A stretch of 12,179 nt of DNA from Chloroflexota bacterium. GTDB lineage: Bacteria; Chloroflexota; Dehalococcoidia; Lucifugimonadales; JACPCL1. The DNA lies in NCBI GenBank assembly GCA_016210395.1, contig JACQUI010000229.1:1-12179 (forward strand). The letters are read 5' to 3'. Positions 6,288 through 12,179 of this stretch are shown one piece after another (position 1 is the stretch's first letter; each line of letters opens with the position of its first letter). The translations under genes and the position numbers were made by a program. The notes beneath the pieces are model-generated. The model had not been told where the DNA came from, searched no databases, and was given only the letters and a program-made list of their open reading frames with translations.

Positions 6288-7526
6288 CTTTGTCGCCCTC
6301 TCTCCAGGCACGGGCGTCCTGTGCGCCACGAATGCCAGGAGGAGGGCGGACACCATGAGGGCCAAGTGAGCGCCTCCTAGTGTAAGCGCTCCGCTGGCAA
6401 GGAGTCCACCGAACTGCCCACCAACTGTGAAGAGGAGCACGCCCCATGTGGCGATCCGGCGCGTGCCCAGAGTGTCCGCCAGCAGCACCCAGGGCAGGAC
6501 TTTCACCCCGCCCGCTGCTAGACCTAGCATGACTGTACCCAGCGCGGCAGCGTAGTCGCTTTCGGGGGATGTGATGCCGAAGGGGAGCGCCATGACCGCT
6601 AAAGCCGCGATGCCGAGTCCTGCGAGGGCGATGAAGAGGCGGCGGGCGTCCCACCGATCGCCGGCGATGCCCCACAAGAGCGCGCCAAACACAACGGCAT
6701 AAGGCCATAGAGACCCCATTCCCCTGGGGGTGAACGCGTTCGCACTCAAGTTAACCCATTGTGCAGAGAAGGACACGGCTTGCGAGAGCAGGAAGACCGC
6801 GCCCAGCAGAAGGAGCGATTTTCTGAAGTTAGCATGCGGAGACTCGATCCCAGAGGGTGTTGCAGCGTCGGGGGAGCCAATGCGTCTCCATAGCGGCTGC
6901 GTCCAGCCGAGCGTCGTTGGCGCGTAGAGCCTGGGCAGGAGGAGGATCAGCGCTACGGCAGCAACAAGGCCCAGCACAAGGGATGTTGCCGAAAGCGCCC
7001 GCCACGCGTCATCAGGGAAGATCCCCACAGTGAGCTGGGCAAGACCTGGCAGCCCAAGAAGCGCTCCAATCGCCGCGCCGGGAATCCGGTGGCAGCCCCT
7101 GACGACTACGCCGACCAGGACCGCAGCAGAAAGCAGCCCCGTGGCCACCCCCGATGCGGCGGACGAGAGAATGAGCATCCACAGGCTGTCGGCAACGAGC
7201 AAGGTCGCCGACGCCAGAGCGATGGCCAGGCCCACCGGCGGCAGCAGCCACCTTGGCCCGCGCCTGTCAACGTAGATGGCAGCCGCGATGCCTGAAACGA
7301 GCGCAACGAGGCTCCCTACCGACATCATGACACCGAAATCAGTGGTGCCGATCCCTCCCCTGATCTCGTGTATGGCTGACCGCGTGGCAACAGGCAAGGG
7401 CGCAACGCTCGCGACTGAGGTTACAAACAGCAGCAGGGCCAGCAGTTGCACCTGCCGCCTGAGTTCGGAGTGCTGTTGGGCTACCTGTGTGGGCTGGTCC
7501 GGGACATTCTCTGAAGTCAAGGGCAC
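6279..7526 (-). CDS. Major facilitator superfamily (MFS) transporter
   Basis: The 415-residue polytopic inner-membrane protein has about twelve hydrophobic segments. The MFS motif A between helices 2 and 3 is seen as YVDRRGPRW (about 84-92) and recurs in the second half as GDRWDARR. A cytoplasmic loop with Pro and His, around residues 215-235 (SPDAATPSGIESPHANF), separates the halves. The substrate cannot be read from the sequence; MFS proteins carry sugars, organic acids, drugs or cyanate-like anions by ion coupling or uniport. The start is a GTG at 7526 without a clear ribosome binding site, so the N-terminus is uncertain by some residues, though it must precede the first helix near residue 27. 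It is the last gene of the minus-strand series, 97 bases after the hydrolase, with a hairpin repeat in the gap. Its stop lies in the palindrome split by the IS. Confidence 0.85.
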   Translation of the reverse strand: MPLTSENVPDQPTQVAQQHSELRRQVQLLALLLFVTSVASVAPLPVATRSAIHEIRGGIGTTDFGVMMSVGSLVALVSGIAAAIYVDRRGPRWLLPPVGLAIALASATLLVADSLWMLILSSAASGVATGLLSAAVLVGVVVRGCHRIPGAAIGALLGLPGLAQLTVGIFPDDAWRALSATSLVLGLVAAVALILLLPRLYAPTTLGWTQPLWRRIGSPDAATPSGIESPHANFRKSLLLLGAVFLLSQAVSFSAQWVNLSANAFTPRGMGSLWPYAVVFGALLWGIAGDRWDARRLFIALAGLGIAALAVMALPFGITSPESDYAAALGTVMLGLAAGGVKVLPWVLLADTLGTRRIATWGVLLFTVGGQFGGLLASGALTLGGAHLALMVSALLLAFVAHRTPVPGERATKEA

Positions 7527-7582
7527 CTCTACGTACGGGCAGAATACAAGTCGTATCGAAGTGGCCAGCTACTCAATGGACC

Positions 7583-7608
7583 GGGCAGACACGTAGGTCT
7601 GTCCCTAC
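7583..7608 (-). repeat. GTAGGG-headed hairpin between hydrolase and transporter genes
   Basis: On the minus strand GTAGGGACAGAC (7597-7608) is followed by the loop CTACGT and then GTCTGCCC (7583-7590). The arms pair over eight base pairs with one bulged base. It lies 16 bases after the hydrolase stop, so it could attenuate transcription into the transporter gene, though no T-run follows. The GTAGGG head resembles the palindrome at 4580/6287 and the hairpin at 11936-11963. Confidence 0.55.
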
Positions 7609-7623
7609 CGAACAACGTCTTCC

Positions 7624-8502
7624 CTACAGCAGCCGGGAAAGGAAGGCCTTGACCTCGCGGTTGAAGCCGGCAAGGTTGTCGTCCCAGACGGGGTGACCGG
7701 CGTTGGACACCTCTACCAGGCGGGCGCTGGCCATGGTGGCCACCATACGCTGGGCCATGGGCGGCAGGAAGACGTCCGACCGCGCGCCGCGCACGATGAG
7801 CGTTGGGCATTTGATGGCGCGCAGGTAGGGCCACAGGTCTATGCGCCCCGCCGGGTTGCCACGCGCCTCTTGCAGGCCGCGCAGGTCGTACTTCCAGGTG
7901 ACCGCGCCGTCGGGGAGCTGCTTCAGGCTGGCGCGGAGGCGGATGCGCATGGATTCCTCGGAGGCCGTGGGACGCTGGGCGCGCAGAAAGTTCGCAGCGT
8001 CGTCCCAGGAGCGGAAAGTCGCGGGCGTGGTCGAGAGCTCGTTGCCGATGCGGACAATGCCCGGCGTGGGCGGCTCAGCAGCAGGGCCTGCGTCCACGAT
8101 GACTGCGGCGGAGAGCCGGTCGGGATAGCGCCCCGCATAGAGGATGGCGGTTGCGCCGCCCATAGAGTGGCCGATGATGGCGAGCTTCTTGATCTCCAGG
8201 TAGCTTACGAGATCTTCCACGTCCATGCAGTAGGTGGCGGTGAAGTAGTTGTGGTTGGGGTCCCAGTCGCTGTCGCCGCGGCCGCGCACGTCAACGGCGA
8301 TGACATGGAAGTCGTTGCGGAGCTCCTGGGCCACCAGGTCCCACGTGTGGGCGTAGGCGCGAAGGCCATGGATGAGCACCAGGGGCATGGCGTTGGGGTT
8401 GCCCCAGTCCAGGTAGTGGATGCGCAGGCCGTCGCGGGTGAGGTAGAAGCCGTCCATGGGTGCAAGGGTCTCGGTGGAAGGGAACGTCGTCGGGGTAGTC
8501 AT
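7624..8502 (-). CDS. Alpha/beta-hydrolase fold enzyme
   Basis: The 292-residue cytosolic protein has a complete alpha/beta-hydrolase fold (Abhydrolase_1). The oxyanion-hole motif is H45-G-L-R. The nucleophile elbow is G111-H-S113-M-G-G with Ser113. The catalytic acid is probably Asp243 (RGARSDVF) and the base His270 (AGHPVWDD). The VRGRGDSD segment after strand 4 is typical of the esterase, epoxide hydrolase and C-C hydrolase group. Because the nucleophile is Ser, not Asp, an ester, lactone or C-C bond hydrolase is more likely than a dehalogenase or epoxide hydrolase. The ATG at 8502 follows AGGAGG by four bases. It lies 218 bases downstream of the amidohydrolase and 97 upstream of the transporter, all on one strand. 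The substrate is not predictable from sequence alone. Confidence 0.9.
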   Translation of the reverse strand: MTTPTTFPSTETLAPMDGFYLTRDGLRIHYLDWGNPNAMPLVLIHGLRAYAHTWDLVAQELRNDFHVIAVDVRGRGDSDWDPNHNYFTATYCMDVEDLVSYLEIKKLAIIGHSMGGATAILYAGRYPDRLSAAVIVDAGPAAEPPTPGIVRIGNELSTTPATFRSWDDAANFLRAQRPTASEESMRIRLRASLKQLPDGAVTWKYDLRGLQEARGNPAGRIDLWPYLRAIKCPTLIVRGARSDVFLPPMAQRMVATMASARLVEVSNAGHPVWDDNLAGFNREVKAFLSRLL

Positions 8503-8581
8503 GGGGCCTCCTGTTCAGAAATTGGTTTCCGTTAGCTCACCGAGGCTGCGTAGGTTTGGTCTAGCCAACGACGGGCCGCTG

Positions 8582-8595
8582 CCGCAGCCCTGCGG
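8582..8595. repeat. Short GC-rich inverted repeat in the amidohydrolase-hydrolase gap
   Basis: CCGCAG and CTGCGG are perfect complements separated by two bases. It lies between the amidohydrolase stop (8721) and the hydrolase start (8502). It could be part of a terminator, but it is 126 bases past the stop and lacks a T-run. I see no promoter I would defend in this 218-base gap. Confidence 0.25.
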
Positions 8596-8608
8596 AAGGC
8601 AATGGTCG

Positions 8609-8679
8609 TGAGAGATTCTTCGCGAGACGGAGCGTATTTGGGGGCAATGGTTGTTCGACCACCTCGCTCTAGAATGACA
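8609..8679. repeat. Imperfect inverted repeat with ATTCTTCG / AGAATGACA arms
   Basis: The left arm has ATTCT (8615-8619) and GCGAG (8622-8626). The right arm has CTCGC (8663-8667) and AGAAT (8671-8675), followed by GACA. Both five-base blocks pair across a 36-base loop. The words resemble a dispersed motif I recall from many bacterial genomes (attcttcg paired with cagaatgaca). Family membership is a recollection, not a search result. Confidence 0.35.
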
Positions 8680-8720
8680 AAACGGCTTCTGTCCCTCGCA
8701 AGCGATATCGGGCCATTTGT

Positions 8721-9968
8721 TTACAGGCTGTTCCGAAACACCTGGCCGCCTTTCATGACCAGCTTGATGCGCTCTTTGCCCTGGAGGACACGCACGTCGG
8801 CAAGGGGATCGCCGTCCACGACGATGAGGTCGGCCAGCTTGCCGGCCTCGATCGTGCCGAGGCGATCGGCCATGCCGATGACCTCGGCGGCGGTCTTGGT
8901 GGCGGCCTGGACCGCCTGCATGGGCGGCATGCCGGCCTCGACCATGAGCTGGAGCTCCAGGGCCGTGGTGCCTGGCAGCGACCCAGGACGGGGGCCGTCG
9001 GAGCCCGTGGCGATCTTGAGGCCGTAGGAGAGGTACAGGGGGAAGTTCTTGCGCTGAAGCTGGGCCATGGGCCGCCCGCGCTCCAGGCGGTAGGCGGGGA
9101 AGCGCTGCTCCGCGCCGGGCTGGAGGTAGTTGTGGAAGGGGGACATGGTAGGGACCAGGGCCGTGCCGCGCTCCGCCATGAGGGCGATGGTGGGCTCGTC
9201 AATCATGACGCCGTGCTCGATGGAGTCTATGCCGGCCAGGACGCAGTCGGCGACGGTGTGGGGCGCATAGGCGTGGGCGGCGACCTTTTTGCCCAGGCGG
9301 TGGGCCTCATCGGCGACGGCGGCCATCTCGTCGCGGGTGAGCTCGGTGTCCCAGGGCATGGTGAAGGCGTTGGAGCCGACGCGCCCGCTGGCGACGAGCT
9401 TGATGATGTCGGCCCCGTTGTAGACGTCCATGCGCACGGCGCGGCGCGCCCCTTCGACACCCACGAACATCCCCGGCTCCTCCACGTGAACCTCGGGGCG
9501 CATGTAGCCACGCTCACCGGAGCCTTCGGTGAAGAGCATCCAGCCGGAAGCGAGGATGCGCGGGCCGGGCACGAGGCCCCGGGCAATGGCCTGCTTCAGG
9601 GCGACATCGGCGTAGCCGGGGGAGCCTACGTTCCGCACGGTGGTGAAGCCGGCGTCCAGGAAGGCGCGGGCGTTGACAACGCCGCGGATGGCGTGGAGAG
9701 GCAGGATGTCGGTGAGCTCGCCGCCGGGATTAGGGTCGGTGCCCTGGCAGATGTGGACGTGGACGTCCATCATGCCGGGCATGAGCGTCTTGCCCTTGAG
9801 GTCAATCACGGTGGCCTGGCCTGTGGCGACTTCCGGGCGGGCCTGCGCTTGTGCTTTGGGGCCGGCCCAGGCGATCTTCTCGCCGTCCACGATGACTGCG
9901 GCGTCCTTCAGGGGCGGCTTGCCTGTGGCGTCCAGGAGTGTTGCGTTGGTGAGGAGGATTGCGGGCAT
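8721..9968 (-). CDS. Metal-dependent amidohydrolase (Xaa-Pro dipeptidase / imidazolonepropionase-like)
   Basis: The 415-residue enzyme belongs to the amidohydrolase superfamily, hydrolysing C-N bonds with a binuclear metal centre in a TIM barrel. All expected ligands are present: H70 and H72 (PGMMDVHVH), the Lys to be carboxylated K190 (GADIIKLVASG), H232 (AAHAYAP), H252 (SIEHGV) and the catalytic D324 (ATGSDGPRPG). The N-terminal beta-sandwich (NATLLDATG, about 8-16) and the C-terminal GTIEAGKLADLIVVDGDPL complete the fold. The arrangement fits the group annotated as prolidase-like dipeptidases acting on Xaa-Pro or N-acyl amino acids, though cyclic amides are equally possible. The ATG at 9968 has TAGGAG seven bases upstream; that site overlaps the stop of the upstream recombinase gene. 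No signal peptide is seen. It begins the metabolic series that continues with the hydrolase and transporter. Confidence 0.92.
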   Translation of the reverse strand: MPAILLTNATLLDATGKPPLKDAAVIVDGEKIAWAGPKAQAQARPEVATGQATVIDLKGKTLMPGMMDVHVHICQGTDPNPGGELTDILPLHAIRGVVNARAFLDAGFTTVRNVGSPGYADVALKQAIARGLVPGPRILASGWMLFTEGSGERGYMRPEVHVEEPGMFVGVEGARRAVRMDVYNGADIIKLVASGRVGSNAFTMPWDTELTRDEMAAVADEAHRLGKKVAAHAYAPHTVADCVLAGIDSIEHGVMIDEPTIALMAERGTALVPTMSPFHNYLQPGAEQRFPAYRLERGRPMAQLQRKNFPLYLSYGLKIATGSDGPRPGSLPGTTALELQLMVEAGMPPMQAVQAATKTAAEVIGMADRLGTIEAGKLADLIVVDGDPLADVRVLQGKERIKLVMKGGQVFRNSL

Positions 9969-9975
9969 GGCGGGG

Positions 9976-9981
9976 CTCCTA
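9976..9981 (-). promoter_or_regulatory. Ribosome binding site overlapping the recombinase stop
   Basis: On the minus strand TAGGAG contains both the TAG stop of the recombinase (9979-9981) and the AGGAG ribosome binding site of the amidohydrolase. Such overlap permits translational coupling and leaves no room for a separate promoter between the two genes. Confidence 0.65.
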
Positions 9982-11451
9982 CGTGTGCGCTGGTGAGGCG
10001 AAGTGCTGCCATTCTACACCAGAGGCAAGTGGAGGAGCGCTGCGGGGATTCGTTTTGTTTTTAGCGCAGAACGTTTGCAGGGACTGGAGGAGCCGACCCT
10101 TCTCTTGGGCCAGCGCCGTGGCCCGCTCCATCTCCCTGCTTTCCTGGGACAGCTGCTCCTTGCGGCCCCGGAGCCTCTGCATCTCCTCCTTGTAGCGGGC
10201 CAGTTCCATCGCCTCGTTCAGGTAGGCCTCGGTCAGGCGGCCTTCCTGGGTAGCCAGGCGCCTCACGGCCAGGGCGATCTGCTTCTGTCTGGCGCCGGCT
10301 TCGCTTGCTTCGACTTCTGATCTCGTGCGGCGCAGGTACTCCTGCGCCAGCGCCTCAGGCCGCCGCATCGCCTCCGTCACCGCCGCCCACACCGCCCTTT
10401 CCACCTGCTCTGCGTTCATCTTGCGCGCCGTACACTTCCGGCCGGTAGAGGAAAGGGTGCTGTTGTTGCGCACGCACTGATAGGTGCGCGTCTCCTTGCG
10501 GGCCGCTCCCACGAAGGCCCCTCCGCACAGGGGGCAACGGATGAGTCCCCTCAGCAGGTAGGGGCGATGGGTGTTGTTGCGAGGGGAGAAGCGGGCGTTC
10601 TGCTCCAACTGTGCCTGGGCGGCCAGCCACGCCGCCTCGCTTAGGATGGCGGGAACAGGGATCAGGATCCACTCCTCCTGGGGCCTGCTGCGCACCTTCC
10701 ATTTCCGGTTGGGCGTCTTGGCGGGCGGCGTCCTTTCCGTATGCTGGTACCGCAGCTGTCCCTTGTAGACCGGGTTGCGGAGCATGCGGAGGATAACGGC
10801 AGGCTGCCACTGGTTCGCTCCCCTGGGGGTGGGCACCCCGGTCCTGTTCAGGTGGAGGGCGATGCCCCGCAAGCTCTTCCGCTCTTCCGTCAGGAGCCGG
10901 AAGATCTCCCGCACCCGGGAGGACTCGGACTCATTGATCTCCAGAGAAGCCCGCCGGCCCTCGGTGCGGCGGATGAGTGTGTATCCGTAGGGGGCCTGCC
11001 CGCCCACGATGGCTCCCTGCCTGGCCCAGTAGACCCTGCCCCGCCGGGTGCGTTCCGTGATCTTGGTGCGCTCATACTCCGCAAAGGCTCCCTGCATGTG
11101 GAGGAACACCTTGCCTTCCGGGGTGTCCTCCACTGCACCGCGCAAGAACACGACCTCGGCGCCATGGTCCCTGAGCTCGTCCACGAGGAGGATGAGCTTG
11201 ACCCCGCTGGCCAGGCGGTCCGGGGCATGGATGTAGACCCGCTGGATGTGTCCATCGCCGGCAAGGTCGCGCAGGCGCTCCAGGCTGGGCCTCGCCAGGT
11301 TATCACGGCTATACCCCTCATCCAGGAACTCCTCCCATGTGGGGAGGCCGTCTTCCCGGGCACGCTGCCGGAGCTCGGCAAGCTGGCTCTGGATCGTCTC
11401 CTCGTGCTCTTGCCGTTCGGAGCTTACTCTGGCATACAGGGCGGCTCGCAT
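9979..11451 (-). CDS. Large serine recombinase (site-specific integrase/resolvase family)
   Basis: The 490-residue enzyme carries out site-specific DNA integration or excision through a covalent serine intermediate. The resolvase catalytic domain covers about residues 1-145, with ALYARVSSERQ and nucleophile Ser10, PDRLAS at 77-82 and FAEYERTKITERTRRG at 123-138. The Recombinase domain follows (about 150-235, GGQAPYGYTLI to RMLRNPVYKG). A zinc ribbon has Cys306, 309, 326 and 340. Residues about 385-465 are charged and probably coiled-coil, as in phage-type large serine integrases. The ATG at 11451 was chosen because AAAGGAGG stands four bases upstream; the frame is open a further 57 codons to GTG 11622, but that extension is unlike the family. 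The last ~25 residues (after KNKTNPRSAPP) are unlike the coiled coil and may be non-family sequence. Ser10 and all domains are intact, so activity is plausible. Attachment sites could not be identified. Confidence 0.93.
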   Translation of the reverse strand: MRAALYARVSSERQEHEETIQSQLAELRQRAREDGLPTWEEFLDEGYSRDNLARPSLERLRDLAGDGHIQRVYIHAPDRLASGVKLILLVDELRDHGAEVVFLRGAVEDTPEGKVFLHMQGAFAEYERTKITERTRRGRVYWARQGAIVGGQAPYGYTLIRRTEGRRASLEINESESSRVREIFRLLTEERKSLRGIALHLNRTGVPTPRGANQWQPAVILRMLRNPVYKGQLRYQHTERTPPAKTPNRKWKVRSRPQEEWILIPVPAILSEAAWLAAQAQLEQNARFSPRNNTHRPYLLRGLIRCPLCGGAFVGAARKETRTYQCVRNNSTLSSTGRKCTARKMNAEQVERAVWAAVTEAMRRPEALAQEYLRRTRSEVEASEAGARQKQIALAVRRLATQEGRLTEAYLNEAMELARYKEEMQRLRGRKEQLSQESREMERATALAQEKGRLLQSLQTFCAKNKTNPRSAPPLASGVEWQHFASPAHT

Positions 11452-11618
11452 GGCCCCTCCTTTTTTTGTTGGCTTCACTCCAAAGACTGTAGGGAGAAGA
11501 TGGATTCGGTGCGTGGGGACAGCATAGCTGGGAAGGAGCGAACCCTCAAGCACGGGGAAGGCCCGATTCAGGGTGGGCCGAGTGTCGCGAGGGTCGGCAC
11601 GTGGGGAGTATCCTGGCG

Positions 11619-11831
11619 TCACAAAGGCGCTTTCGGGTCTCGAATGGGTGTGTGCGGTCCACTCTCCTCATGAGGCTGCTGCCACGGGTCGCCGCCCCGT
11701 TGGTCGTCGGCCCGCGCCGCCGCAGCGAGGAGCAGGTCCAGCGCCTGGCGCAGACGAGCCGGTGCCTGCGGGGAGGGGACCTCTCGCAAGTCCACGACAA
11801 GGGGCTGAGAGCCATCGGGCTGGTGGGCCAT
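11619..11831 (-). CDS. Probable small protein (70 residues) upstream of the recombinase
   Basis: The frame from ATG 11831 gives a protein starting MAHQPDGSQPLVVDLREV, then an Ala/Leu/Arg-rich likely amphipathic helix (residues 23-42) and an acidic/Gln-rich tail. The ribosome binding site GGAG lies nine bases before the ATG. Codon third positions are mostly G or C, in keeping with real genes nearby, whereas the frame upstream of this ATG has poor composition. The gap to the recombinase ATG is 167 bases on the same strand. Small genes of unknown function often travel with serine recombinases. I recognise no family. A competing overlapping frame (ATG at about 11885 behind GGAGG) exists but degenerates into Arg/Gly/Pro-rich sequence. 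Confidence 0.4.
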   Translation of the reverse strand: MAHQPDGSQPLVVDLREVPSPQAPARLRQALDLLLAAAARADDQRGGDPWQQPHEESGPHTPIRDPKAPL

Positions 11832-11935
11832 TGGGACTATCTCCACGCTGCCACAGGGAAGCCAAGAAGGGTTCGCCTTTGAGCATCGTCCCCTCCACTG
11901 TGGCAGGAAGGGAGAGGCCGGATATTGTCTCGCAA

Positions 11936-11963
11936 GGCGGGGCCATGCGAGGCCCTCCCCTAC
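11936..11963 (-). repeat. GTAGGG-headed hairpin upstream of the recombinase module
   Basis: On the minus strand GTAGGGGAGGGCC, loop TCGCAT and GGCCCCGCC form a hairpin: five perfect GC pairs (GGGCC/GGCCC), a G-U pair, then two more pairs after a mismatch. The GTAGGGG head and the central CGCATG recall the palindrome split by the IS. Confidence 0.45.
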
Positions 11964-12025
11964 GGGACAGTGTGAGGAACTGCGACGACGTCTTCGGCCC
12001 TGCACACACGCATGTGGCGTCGGGT

Positions 12026-12179
12026 ATGACGCAGCAGGACGACTGGGCGAAGGAAGACGGCGGGGCCCTGTCCCAGCAGACAACCTGGACGCAACTGGCT
12101 TCACAGGAACCGGGTGGCGTCCGGGCCGCCCCGACGGATAGCCAGAAGCGGCAGGGGCTCGCCACCGGGAGATGCCTGC
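12026..12179 (+). CDS. Doubtful partial open frame running off the right edge
   Basis: An ATG at 12026 opens a frame of 51 codons to the window end, starting MTQQDDWAKEDGGALSQQ. Its composition (Gln, Asp, Thr, Trp) is more protein-like than the neighbouring frames, but there is no good ribosome binding site and no recognisable family. It would be divergent from the recombinase module. More sequence to the right is needed to call it. Confidence 0.2.
   Translation, partial: MTQQDDWAKEDGGALSQQTTWTQLASQEPGGVRAAPTDSQKRQGLATGRCL

Larger units (their letters stand above)
11832..12179. other. Right-edge region without a convincing gene
   Basis: All long frames here are low-complexity or Cys/Arg/Pro-rich shadows. 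The region contains the hairpin at 11936-11963 and one doubtful open frame at the edge. It presumably holds the promoter and leader of the small gene and recombinase, but I see no box pair I would defend. Confidence 0.4.

Noticed and set aside
7693..8535. Plus-strand frame of 280 codons opposite the alpha/beta hydrolase
   Set aside because: Gly/Val/Ala/His-rich antisense shadow of a gene with a complete catalytic triad.
9132..10064. Plus-strand frame of 310 codons opposite the amidohydrolase
   Set aside because: Antisense shadow; the minus strand carries all six metal/catalytic residues in order.
11452..11622. 57-codon N-terminal extension of the recombinase frame to a GTG
   Set aside because: The ATG at 11451 has a strong ribosome binding site and starts exactly where serine recombinases start (MRAALYARVSS); the extension has no family resemblance.
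10741..11673. Plus-strand frame of 310 codons opposite the recombinase
   Set aside because: Antisense shadow of the resolvase and recombinase domains.
11668..12165. Minus-strand frame of 165 codons at the right edge
   Set aside because: Cys/Ser/Arg-rich and low-complexity at its end. One internal ATG (about 11885) has a GGAGG upstream, but the overlapping 70-codon frame has better codon and residue composition.

Overview
The window reads as bacterial chromosome of high GC content from an uncultivated lineage. I favour Chloroflexota, perhaps Dehalococcoidia. The grounds are the GC-rich coding style, the long Thr-Pro repeat linker on a secreted metalloprotease-type protein, and dispersed hairpins beginning GTAGGG. 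This is a family-level impression made without any database search.

Layout. (1) Positions 66-1086, minus strand: a two-gene operon, a small three-helix membrane protein followed by a 220-residue protein with an HExxH motif. It is visibly poorer in GC than the rest. Its promoter (TTGACA, 17 bp, TATACA) has an uninterrupted run of ten G in the spacer, the architecture of a phase-variable promoter. (2) Positions 1339-4572, plus strand: one 1077-residue secreted protein that joins a peptidase-MA-like gluzincin domain, a ~170-residue Thr-Pro linker and a complete family-5 (peptide/oligopeptide type) ABC substrate-binding domain. No ABC permease or ATPase gene is present. (3) Positions 4601-6266: an apparently intact IS1182-type insertion sequence in the convergent gap between the fusion gene and the next gene. 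It splits a 38-bp perfect palindrome and is flanked by CATG on both sides. (4) Positions 6279-9968, minus strand: an MFS transporter, an alpha/beta hydrolase and a metal-dependent amidohydrolase, read in the order amidohydrolase, hydrolase, transporter. They look like a small catabolic or detoxification set; the substrate is unknown. (5) Positions 9979-11831, minus strand: a large serine recombinase with a strong ribosome binding site, preceded by a probable 70-residue small gene. The recombinase stop codon is embedded in the ribosome binding site of the amidohydrolase. (6) Positions 11832-12179: no convincing gene, one hairpin repeat, and a doubtful open frame running off the right edge.

The window therefore mixes ordinary metabolic and secreted genes with two independent mobility systems (a DDE transposase and a large serine recombinase) and at least three hairpins headed by GTAGGG. 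The points most worth checking are the poly-G promoter, the peptidase/substrate-binding fusion and the palindrome-targeted IS insertion.
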